A stretch of DNA of 64,000 bases from Siphlonurus alternatus. Its lineage: Eukaryota > Arthropoda > Insecta > Ephemeroptera > Siphlonuridae. The notes below the pieces were generated by a model. It was not told the DNA's origin, searched no databases, and was given only the letters and a program-made list of their open reading frames with translations. Positions 13,568 to 27,825 of the stretch are shown here, in pieces. Position 1 is the first letter of the stretch, and every line of letters begins with the position of its first letter. Both the position numbers and the translations under genes were made by a program. Location of the stretch: positions 48,880,829 through 48,944,828 of the forward strand of contig OX463778.1 of assembly GCA_949825025.1 (NCBI GenBank). The letters run 5' to 3'.

Positions 13568-15202
13568 TAAATTATAAACACAGGGCGGGTACCCTCCTAT
13601 ATCACTTCCATTATAATTTTTTTATGGAGAGGAAGCAATATACGTTGGTTGCTTCAAGTCACAAACCCCTTATTGTAATTTACTACACTCTATATGGGGG
13701 AATATAATTTCTCCTCCTACTCCTCTTATTATATATAACTCTTCACAGTCGTCTCCATTTCAAAGATGCAAAATGCATGATATCTTCAGACATGTACGTC
13801 ATGCAAATTCTCATTTTTTTAAAATTCGCTTTTCTTTTGTCTCCAAGAATAAAATTTAGATTAAATCAGACCCATTTTTTTTTAATGGCGCCTGTCCTAG
13901 CTATCAAGCCAATGAAAATGGGCTGGACATATATCATAGCTGTATATTATCATAATGTATAATAATGTACATTTTAAAATTCAATTTTACAGATCTATAT
14001 GAAGGACGAGAATCCTGCTTTGATACAATATACCGATTCATATTTGTATTTCTCTGTAATTTATTATTGATTATTCCAATAGTTTCCTATATTGTTATCA
14101 TCAAATGACTTTATAAATTATTGGTTTGTCCGGAAAGCCGTTATACACTTTATCCAGTTTATATAAATATATAATTTTTATAAAATAGCTTTTATAAACT
14201 TCTTCGTACTTTTATGTAAATTCTTAACTCATTTTTTTTCATTACCTTTTGAGCTATAACTCAAGATATTTTTTCTATCATTATTATTATTACCACAGCA
14301 AAATTTTTTTTTTTTTTTTTGCAAAATTTATAGTTTCCGGTTTTAAGTATGGAAAAAAAGTATGGTTTAAAGTGGAGTTGATGTAAGAGTTTCCATTGAT
14401 CGTACCGCACGCACGTGTGGTTCTAGGGTTAAAGTACACGCACGTTCAATGGTACAGTGATGAAGAAAACTACCCCTATAACAACCATGCAGACCATGAT
14501 TCAAGTGGTTTTTATGGACATCATGAATGCTACGAAAGAGTGAGTGAGAGAGATAAAGATGGGTGCTTAGAAAGAAAAAAAAGAGCCATCTGGTTTCTTA
14601 TATCGTAGCGTAACACACGTCAAGCTATCCCAGTGAGATATATGAGGCTGTCATATACAGAAAATAGGTGCTAGACCGCAGACATTTCAATAAAAAAAAA
14701 AAAAGAGAAATGAAGATACGAGATTGCGGGGAGAAAAATTGTTGATGATTCTTAACCCTTAAGGGTCAAAAGATTTTGAACTTACGTTTTATATAATAAA
14801 CGACCTTGAGGTTAAACGTGTGTGTAGACGCGGCGGCGTGTGTCACGTGATGTCAGCTAATCAGCGTTCTTTATTGTCTCGTATTTCTTCATAACAACAA
14901 AGTATCATTTGAGACTAATGAAATAGAAGAAGTGCCACTCATGTTCTCATTTTTACATGAAACTGAGCTTTTAATTAATTGTACAAATTAAAATTGGGAC
15001 TTACTTTATGTAATGTTTTTTATTATTTGTTTTTTTCTAATTTTCTTTTATTGACTTTTATAAAAAGAAAAAAAAACATTAATTTAAAAATATATTCCTT
15101 TTTATTACAGAGTTGTAAAAAGTATAAAAATATTTGCTGACTACAACTGCACCATCAAAGAGTTTATTTCTTAGATTCGGTGATCACTCAGCAGAAAATA
15201 TT

Positions 15203-15318
<116 letters not shown>

Positions 15319-16803
15319 CCACCCCATCGCTACGTTAAAAATAACCACATGCAAGTAGCAGGGTGAACGGGTGGTGGATCGATTCAGGGAGGGTTGGCAC
15401 ACAACCCTATCCGTGCCACGCTTCGCAAAAATTAGAGGAAAAATTGTCATTCTTGGTATCATTTCATGCTGGTACTCATTCAAAGTCTAAGGAGAACACT
15501 AAAAAAAAAAATGTATAAAAAATCTTTGATCACAGTTACATTAATTATATAAGCTTTGAATAATTCTTTCATATTCCACTTCTATAATTTTTAATTAATA
15601 TGACCTCTGATATTAAAATATTATTAATTTTATTATATCCTTTGTTGTTATTAAAAAAACTAATAATTTGAATGTAAAAATAAAATGTTATAATTAATAT
15701 GATTTCACGAGAGTATAAAAATATATTTATTTGTGTTGGGGGGGGGGGGGAAGTATGAGGTTTACTATATGTATTTAATACCAATTCTGCTGATTTATAT
15801 AATATGTATCATTATTATTTATATAGATTTAAAACAGATATGTGTTAATATATTTTATCAAAGTTATCAAAAACCATTAAAATGAAAGTGTAATTTAAGC
15901 TGAACGTTATGCGTAGTAGCAGCTTATATTTTATATTCTATTTTAATATATTTTGATATTATTACAAAATGGGAATGTGTGCTTAACAAAATAAGTTCTT
16001 TCATGGGGGAAAGCTTAAAGTGGAACATTTTCTTTGTATTCTGTAATCTAGCTTAAGTAAAAAATTGCGTTTAGGACTACAAGAAATTTCAACATTTGCA
16101 ATAGAAAGTAATATTAAGAAGTCTATATTTACTTTCTGCAGTCCCCTACATAGTAAGACTATATATGGTATTTATAAAATTGCATCATCTCTAATTTATT
16201 ATAAGCTATTACTTTTTACAATGTAATAATGTTACATTCTATAAATTTTTATTTAATAAAGAGAGAAAAATACAGTTAAGAAACAGTCAACTGTTGTTTT
16301 ATATTTGAAAATTATATTATCATTATATATATAATTTAAATCGATACTTTGAAGTACATTAATTAAATTGTTAATGTATTAATTACATTTCTTGTGCCTT
16401 TGGGGACTGTGACCGCAGAATTTACGTGTCGAGGGGCCACGTGCTTCCTCTCCGGACTCTCAGAGCAATCAATAGCCCCAAGGTGCGGTTTCGATATATA
16501 ACTTAGCACTACATGCGACGACCGAGCTATATTGTTATATATAGGAGGATCGTTAGAAGGGATGTTCGTTCCTTGCCACATCTCTGCAGTTGTCCCCTTC
16601 TTCTTCACTCTCTTGCTGTTTCCTTGTTCCAACACTGATGGCGCTGCAGTATAGCACCAACAGACCTACTACGATGAGTTTCTCGCTTCACCGCATACCT
16701 TACGATAAATTCTCGCTAGATCGAATCATGTGCACCAACAATTGGATGACCTTTCTTTATATTGTTACATTTTTTTCTGGATGCTCCATGTGCTCCAGTG
16801 TCT

Positions 16804-16956
<153 letters not shown>

Positions 16957-18217
16957 TACTTTCTCTTTCACTATCCACCTCTATTGGATTTTTATATTTC
17001 TTTTCATATCTAAAACGTGGTTGCTGGCTACGATATTTTCGCTATTACGTAAACCCTATAACATGTTCTATAAATCAGAATATATCTGATACAGCAATGG
17101 AATTTTTTTCCTCTCTCTCCATATTATGTTCCTCTTTTTGACATTTCATTTCAACAAATTCATGGTATTTTTTTATATCATGCAGTTTTATTATATATTT
17201 ATATTTTTATTGCTTATTTTATATGTATTTATACAACCACACACATATAAACTCATACATTCTTGCATAAGTTTTATTTTTAATGAAAACTGGTGATGTA
17301 TTACTCGTAATTTTCATAAAAAAAATGTTCATAACAAAACAGTATAGTGCTTTATGTATTTTCTCGTATTTATATGCAGTCTGTTGTTATACAGTATAAA
17401 TACAACTGTATAATATACTTCTGTTATGTGCATGGAGCAGTAAGATATCGTGGCATAAACGAAAGTTTATTTATGTCATGAAACACGTTAGTAGCAAATA
17501 TTAGACAATTAAATTTACCTGTCATAAATGTATGCAATGCAAATTTACTATAATATACACGAGGCATGTAAAATTATAAGCTTTGGAGCATGCAATTAAA
17601 AGCACGGTACGTACTGGATGTTATGATAGAAAAAAAATACATGATATAGTTGTCATAATTTATCACTTAATTTGCAACTTTCTCCCAAACCTGAAGAAAA
17701 AATATTACGATTTCCTATTCTTTCTTAACGATTGAAATTTCCTTTGACAATTTTCTTTTAAAATATAAATGAAATATATATGTTTTGAAATCAAAAGCTC
17801 ATTTTTTTTTTGTATCGTTATCATCAAAGACACATAACATAAAAACAAACATACTGGTATTATAATATAATACTGAATGCAAACAAAGTGTACTGTATAT
17901 TTACCTATATATATACACACATTTATTATCTTACAAGTATAATATAGCAAGGGAAATTTCAAAGAACATTATTGTCAGAGCCCACATCTTGCACTGCAAA
18001 AAATCGGTATTCAGACCCTCCATACTTTTAACATTTACTGAACGTTAAAAGTATTTAGAAAAATAGCTAAATGTCTTTGCTATTTAATCACTGTTTTTAC
18101 CATTTAAAAACTAACGTTTTAAACATTAGATTTTTGTTAATAGAATTAGCATTCAGAAATTGCATGTTAATAGCATTTAGAAGTATTATATGCGGAATAG
18201 ATCGTAACATATTTTAG

Positions 18218-18540
18218 GGGTCGACCCTTAGAGGGTCATTATTCTTACTGAATCAATTAAAGCCAATGCTAAATCCATAATCCTCACAGTTTTTGACAAA
18301 TTTTGTTATAAATATTTGTATACTTTTAAAAATGACCCCTGTTAGACCCCAAGGGTCGACCCTTAAAATGCGTAAATAAGAGCTCTAAAGTTAATTAAGG
18401 ACATTGCTAATGTCAATTTCGCAATTTTTCACGAAAAAAAAATTTAAGGGTCTTTTGACCCTTAAGGGTCAAAGGGTCGCAAATTTAAGGGTCACCATTA
18501 GAACCGCCATCAAATTTTACCCTAGGGTCGAAATTTGTAT
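18218..18540. repeat. Cluster of palindromic AAGGGTC/GACCCTT blocks
   Basis: AAGGGTC or its complement recurs many times in about 320 bp, including GGGTCGACCCTTA twice and GACCCTTAAGGGTC once. A related block stands alone near 14755-14768. The spacing is irregular, unlike a simple tandem repeat. Confidence 0.75.
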
Positions 18541-18654
18541 AACCTTGTATTAAAATGAACCCTTGTCATTTCACCATAGCTCTTATTTATTTTATATACC
18601 TCAATAATACTCTTCCTACTAAGAAAGCATTAGCAGTGCAGTGGTAAGGGTATG

Positions 18655-18711
18655 ATCGAAAGTGATTACCGAAGTTAAGCTGGCGAGTAGTTAGATTGGT
18701 GATCACTTTTT
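18655..18711 (+). pseudogene. 5S-rRNA-like fragment, probably a SINE head
   Basis: ACCGAAGTTAAGC, then GGCGAG, TTAG, TTGG and TGATCAC follow the order of the 3' half of eukaryotic 5S rRNA (ACCGAAGTTAAGC ... GGTTAGTACTTGGATGGGTGACC), which contains the internal A-box and C-box. The spacer is shortened and several positions differ. This fits a decayed 5S copy or a 5S-derived SINE better than a working 5S gene. The resemblance is by eye only. Confidence 0.5.
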
Positions 18712-18849
18712 AGCTTTTTACAACAGGTATGAAGACCGTAAACAATAAAAGCATTGAGAAGCTAAACACTTTTGGTGATGTAAAAGTGATTGTGGAGATT
18801 CTCAATGCCTTTGGTATTTACTTGTTTTTGCAGTGTGTGTTAGAACGAC

Positions 18850-18871
18850 AGGCTGGCTGGCTGGCTGGCTT
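18850..18871. repeat. (GGCT)n short tandem repeat
   Basis: Five units of GGCT. Confidence 0.9.
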
Positions 18872-20652
18872 GAGGTGGAGGATGGGGTGGGTATTATTAT
18901 ATAGTTAGCAGTGCAAACTCGGTGGATCTGGTGCCTAGATGTCGCTTGATTACCCCTCCAGCCCGCCACTTTCTGTACCGCTACCACCGCGTTTGAATCG
19001 TCACATCAGTTTGGTACAGCATCTGCTTGCCTAGCAACTCTAATAAGTACAAAGCCTTTGTCTCTCTCTCTCTCTCTTTCGCGCGAACTACACATTGTAT
19101 TACATGCACACCCACCGAAGTATATAGAAGCAGCTCGCGCCACAAAGCAGCCCGTTGCTCTAAGCAAAGAGATGCTAGCTAGCTGCCTCTATATATCCGG
19201 CTTTTTCTAACCAAATTTTTATGAAGAACATTTTGCTTCCTCTCGCCCCTAAGCTTTTATTCTCATCTCTTTTACTCTCTCAGTCTAGAGCGAGCGCACG
19301 ATAATGAAAAAATCATTCCCACCCCGACACAGCGGCACATCACGATACAGTGAGCAAGCAGCGTATCCTCCAGACCAGTAGAGCTAAAATTAGAAACATA
19401 CCACAGCGCTTTGATGGCCCATTATACTGGCTACAATTACAAAATGTTATTGCATCATATATAGTTTTTTTTTTTTTAGTTATCCACAATGAGAATAATA
19501 AACAAGGATCACAATTACGTTATATAAAAAAATTGGAACATCCTTATCTTTTGTTGAACAAAAAACACCTACAATAAATAAATATATAAAATTAGTTATA
19601 GATTTCTATTATACTGCATGGTTTTAATATAATATATTTTTTTAAATTATTATAAAGTTTATTGGCCTTTGGTCAAAGTTATTATTAAACTTTTTATAAA
19701 TCAATTTTATTTTAGCCCCTTTTTATAAATTTATTATATTCAAAGAGAAGGCGTTTTTCTGTAGTTTTTTTTTTATTATTTTTTTTTCTGTTGGCTTGCT
19801 TTTAAATAAAAGTGTATTAAATTTTACTAATTAAGCACCATGTTTTCAAACATTATTTCATTAAAAAGTAACAGAGAAACAAAATTAAAAACGAAATACA
19901 ATGGATTTTTTTATATGCTAAATGGAAAGTTTATGTGCTTTTACACATATAATAAAATGCAAATTAAACTCTTATATACAAAAAAACTAAATTATAACAA
20001 GATCTTCCATTTAAAAAAAAAATAAATTTAACAAAAGTGACCATATATTTTCATGTAGCAAGCTTTAGAAAAGAAAAAAGGTAAAGAGAGATGCTTTCAT
20101 TTGCCGTTTAAAGAACGTACTGCCTCTTCATCTTATAGCGCGATAAAAAACTAATTACAAAACAGACTAGGTAGGCGACGACAGCTGACCAAGAAATGCC
20201 ACCCCAGGTGTTTAACTCTCAGGTTCGCCGCTTGAGAGCGTCGCGAACGGAAGTAGTTAGGCTTGTGACGTCACTTCCATACTTGTGCTAGGTCTACACT
20301 CGATAATTCAGTAGGATGACGTTTTGACCATCTATTTTTCAGTATAAGGTTGACACGCATAAATTATTGTACGAAATAACACTAATTTCAAACAAATTCT
20401 AAGATGCCTTTTTGCATTAATATCTTCTAGTACGTTTCCACGTAAAACACAACATATTTTAGGAGAATATAATTATATGTTTAACGAAAAACACTTCGGG
20501 ACTGCATGAACGTTATCCCTTCCTGATTTTCTCTGATGGAGCTGCATCTTCAATATACTAAAAGATGTGCCGATTTTCAACATCATGTACGAATATAAAA
20601 TATCCATGGCTCCTCTAAACTCTAAATAGAATGCACAACAATGCCCACAAAA
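18872..20652. other. Intergenic, nothing recognised
   Basis: AT-rich DNA with a short (CT)n tract near 19061-19077 and a less AT-rich piece at about 20100-20290 containing TGACGTCA (20266-20273). No supportable coding exon. Confidence 0.5.
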
Positions 20653-22277
20653 TGAAGAGCAATCGTTCTTTCTCGATTTGTTTAAAAACAAATTGTTTTG
20701 TCAAAGTTTTATAAAAAAATTATAAAACAAAGTTTTTCTTTAAGTCTCTAGTATAGACGTGGTAGAGGCGTATTATAAAGGTAGGTATTCAAACGAAAGG
20801 AGGGGTTGGGGTATCTAGCCAGCAGTCACAGAAGGGGGGGCAAAAGTCGAAACTCTATAGCATTGTATGTAGAAAGCTTTGTCTTGTGGAAAGTTTAAAT
20901 TGATGTATCCCGTATATTATCAAAAGTTATTTCTCCTTTTCACACAAAACTAACTTAAATGACATTAATTTAAGAAACGAGACTGTGAAACTTTTAGGAC
21001 TGTGATTTAAATAAAAAGTATCTTTGTTATTATGTTATAATGGTATTAATTATTTGAAAGTTTGCGTAATCACGACACCACATTATAACAACGATGACAA
21101 TTTGAAAGGATAAATTACATCTACTAACTTTAACCACCTATAGAATATAATTATGGGTGATACCAAATGGCTGTTTCACAGGCAATTTATTATAGTAAGA
21201 AATGTTAAATGATGATATTACTGATTATCAAAAAAATTCTATGAAATTTAAAATGATTCACCTTTTGATAGCATGAATTAGTAACCAAAGCGTTAGACTA
21301 TATATTATTATACCCAACTTATAAATAATACATATTACAGCCAGGAGAATTTTAAATTATTTTATTGTATTTTTTTAATACTGGAATAAAGTGGCAATAT
21401 TGAACATACACCAGAAAACTTAAAGAGGGGAAAAACTAATATCCTATTATCTTTTAAAAAAAAAGAAGAAAATATATATTTAATATTTTTAAAATTCTAC
21501 AGAGCTCTATGATGTATTAAATTTATGTAAATATTCAGGCAATGTCGTATAGATTAGCAATGCTGCTGCTGCTGCGTGGCGCCATCAATTTAGAGCTCCC
21601 CTCATACAGCAGCATGGTATCTCGAGACCGGAGGAGCGTCTCATCATCCGGCAACGTCAGCAAGTGCATACATCACTGTCTGAGAGCAAAAAGTAGCGGC
21701 GGGCGACCACAAGGAGTCGTGGCCTAGCAGCAGAACTTTTTACTTGCTGCTGCATGTAAAGCCTTCCTTGTTAGAGAACCAACGTAAATGATTAACGTTA
21801 TATAAAGAGGAAATTGAAATTCAAAGAAGAGATAGAGATTACATAAGCAAATTACTAAAGCTCTCTATGTTATATATAATTATATTTAAAGTTAAGCGCT
21901 ATATTTATGTACATAAAATTATATACAGTTTATATTTTTTTACTATCTTAATAATCTTAATTATTTTCCACGCATTATATTAATTAAGTGATTATATATT
22001 TTATTAAAATTAATTATTATATCATTCGGAATTCATTATCAAATATTCACATTAAATTCACTAAATGCCCCCCTTCTGTGACTTCATACTGCCGAGATAC
22101 CCCACCCCCTCTTTTCGTTTGAACACCTACCTATAGAATACACCTATATTACGTCTATACTGAAGATTTAAAGAAAGAAAAACTCAACTTTTTTATATAA
22201 TTTTTATATGAAACTTTGATAAAACAATTTGTTTTTTTAAACAACTCAAGAAAGAACAATTGCTCATAATTCATTAA
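20653..22277. mobile_element. ~1.6-kb element with long (~200 bp) terminal inverted repeats
   Basis: The left arm, about 20653-20855, is matched by the inverted right arm, about 22060-22277. Both share GAGCAAT..GTTCTTTCT, CAAATTGTTTT, TCAAAGTTT, AGTATAGACGT, TTCAAACGAAA, GGGGTATCT and GTCACAGAAGGGGGG. The arms differ at many positions, so the element is old. The interior is AT-rich except for a GC-richer island at 21540-21730. No transposase frame is present, making it a non-autonomous DNA-transposon derivative or an inverted duplication. Confidence 0.7.
21541..21730 (+). other. GC-richer island inside the inverted-repeat element
   Basis: An isolated segment of balanced composition between the two arms, with an open frame of 61 codons on the plus strand starting after a TTCAGGCA acceptor-like site and containing a CTG/GCT run. 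No domain is recognised. It could be captured host sequence or chance. Confidence 0.25.
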
Positions 22278-25767
<3,490 letters not shown>

Positions 25768-25831
25768 TATAAAAACACTCAGCTGGCGCCGCCCAAGCTA
25801 GGGGAGTCCTCTTCAGTGAAGTTGCATCTTG
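25768..25831 (+). promoter_or_regulatory. Candidate core promoter with short first exon
   Basis: TATAAAA lies at 25768-25774 and an arthropod-type initiator TCAGT at 25813-25817. A GTGAGT donor follows at 25831-25836. This arrangement suggests a short non-coding first exon on the plus strand, opposite to the neighbouring chitin-binding gene. The TATA-to-initiator distance (about 45 bp) is longer than usual and no downstream coding exon was found. Confidence 0.3.
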
Positions 25832-26493
25832 TGAGTGACGAGACGCGTCTTTATTTCCGTGTGTTTACTGTTCGGGAGTGACGGCTGCCACCAGATCAGC
25901 TCTGGTCCAGACATACAGCATCCACGTGCTTATCTGTCATCCTTGTCGTGTCAAAATAGCTTTCTAATATATTTTGTTACATTATATATTATTTTTTTAA
26001 GTTATAAACTGATATAATTATATGCTTTTATCTTTGTTTACTTCAATATGCATCAGTAAAAATAAATTCCTTGAGGGGATGGTTTGTCTTTTATTATAAT
26101 TCCAATTATAAAAATGGGAAAACTAAAAATTTGTATTAAAGTTTATAATATAAAGTTAATATTTCTGATTATTATAAAATATACTACATAATTATTCTAA
26201 AATATCATAAAAATTATGACACATTTACACTTATTTTGTACAATTTTATTGTATTTTTGTGAGATAAAAAAAAAACATATTCTCAGTCCCTTGACTATAT
26301 TTTCACAGTATATAATCATATAATATTAATGATAATGTATTTAATACCGACATATAGTTAATAAAACTAAAATCATGGCTATTTAATGTTAAATAACTTT
26401 ATCACACGTTCCACCCACCCCCATTCTCCAATATTACAATTCTTTTAGGAAATGGAGAACGAAGTGGTGACGAGTGACGTCAGTAAGTAGACT

Positions 26494-27450
26494 TTACGGT
26501 ATTTCAGTCGTTGCCGAGACGGTGGGGGCCGGAGTGGTGGTGGTGGTGCACGAAGGAACCATGGAGAGTGGCTGGCAGAACCCGGTGTCCATATTGAAGG
26601 CAAACCCTGGAGGACACGTCTCCTCAGTTAGGGTGAAGCCTCCAGAGACGGGCGTGCACACGTGGTACTTGGTGCAGTCAGCCGTGTTTTCAAAATTTCC
26701 CGCGGTACGACAAACAAACTTGCAAGTATGAGCAGACTCTACAAACTCCAAATTACCTTCACATCTAAATATCTTCTTTTCAGTTTCTGATAAACAAAGT
26801 ACATAATATTTTGTATCTTTAGGATATGGAATTAAACCTACATAATCAGCAGGACATTTAGCAACAATACAATCAGCAGATACAACTTGTTCAACACAAA
26901 TAAATTTCGTACTTGAATAAACATATTTCTTAGGTGTTGTTGGACATTTATGTGATTCTAATAAATTTTCTTCTACATTATAACAAATATGGTATATGGT
27001 GCAATCTGATGGATCAGGGTAGTACCCAAGACCAGTACATTCAAACCCTGGTACATCACACCCTGGGGGTAGGTCCGTGACACATGCGTTTAGTTCAGAG
27101 TTACAGTACTTCTCGCACGGGACTTCGGTCGGGTTAACGTACTCCCCATTAATAAGGACACAGTACACCAGGGTGCTGCAGTTGTAGCAGCTGACCATCT
27201 GGTCGTTACACTCCGGGTCTGAGGCCCTGGTGAGATGACCTCCGCAGCTTGACACCAGATGACGGGACACACACGTGGACTCATCGGCACTGAAGGCCTG
27301 ACCTCGTGGACATTGGTACGTCTCGGTCTCGAAGCCAGTCTCGCGAGATCCGAGGCACGCGAGGAATTGCGTGCAGTCGTTGGGGTGAGGTAGTACTCCG
27401 GGCTGAGAGCACGCGGAGCCAGAGGTCACCAGGTGGCTCACCACACAGAC
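26494..27450 (-). CDS. Secreted protein with five chitin-binding (CBM14) domains
   Basis: The main exon encodes about 318 residues with five cysteine-rich peritrophin-A/CBM14 modules: roughly residues 12-67, 79-129, 136-192, 197-245 and 245-299, counted from the GTG codon at 27444. Each shows the PxDCxxYxxC-like core or a variant; module 2 is the most divergent. A short Thr-rich tail follows and the stop is TAA at 26494-26496. The exon is preceded by a CCTCAG acceptor (27451-27452). A donor G|TGAGT-type site at 27787 ends a segment coding LLILL, which joins in frame to VCVVSHL and gives a signal-peptide-like core, but no in-frame ATG precedes it. The start exon is therefore unresolved. Such proteins bind chitin in peritrophic membrane, cuticle or microbial walls. 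Polyadenylation site unclear (weak ATTAAA near 26382). Confidence 0.9.
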   Translation of the reverse strand, partial: VCVVSHLVTSGSACSQPGVLPHPNDCTQFLACLGSRETGFETETYQCPRGQAFSADESTCVSRHLVSSCGGHLTRASDPECNDQMVSCYNCSTLVYCVLINGEYVNPTEVPCEKYCNSELNACVTDLPPGCDVPGFECTGLGYYPDPSDCTIYHICYNVEENLLESHKCPTTPKKYVYSSTKFICVEQVVSADCIVAKCPADYVGLIPYPKDTKYYVLCLSETEKKIFRCEGNLEFVESAHTCKFVCRTAGNFENTADCTKYHVCTPVSGGFTLTEETCPPGFAFNMDTGFCQPLSMVPSCTTTTTPAPTVSATTEIP

Positions 27451-27787
27451 CTGAGGGCACGGGGTTAAGGGTCACGATGAAATAAACGTTATTTTTAACA
27501 AAAACATGAACTGAGAAAACCTAATATGACGTGAAAAATACCAACTTCTCTTCTCACAAAAATATGAACATAGAAAATATTGAACTTATTCACTTATTAA
27601 ATAATCACTTTAACTTGGTTTAAATTTACGTTTTATATAAAGAATTTATCATAATCATACTTAAAAGTGTTCAAATTTCAACAGATTTCATAACGTAAAT
27701 TGCTATAATTTTATTACTTAAACAATTCGGTATTCATTGTTATAACAATTCATTCACTTATATATAAGTCAAGACATTTTTACTCAC

Positions 27788-27825
27788 GAGCAGGATGAGA
27801 AGCGAGGTATCGGCTGATATGTCGA
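27788..27825 (-). CDS. Possible upstream exon of the chitin-binding protein gene
   Basis: Read on the minus strand, codons for DTSLLILL end at 27788, directly before GTGAGT (27787-27782). Joined in phase 0 to the main exon it completes a hydrophobic signal-peptide core across a 337-bp intron. No in-frame ATG is found before an upstream stop. Either a further short exon is missing (a TATACAG acceptor-like site lies nearby) or this segment is not used. The upstream limit given is approximate. Confidence 0.4.

Larger units (their letters stand above)
17991..18836. mobile_element. Possible TIR element with CACTGCAAAAA ends
   Basis: CACTGCAAAAA at about 17993 is mirrored by TTTTTGCAGTG at about 18826-18836. 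The interior holds repeated GGGTCGACCC / TTAAGGGTC blocks (18218-18540) and a 5S-rRNA-like segment. No transposase frame and no clear target-site duplication are seen, so a chance pairing of short ends is possible. Confidence 0.35.
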
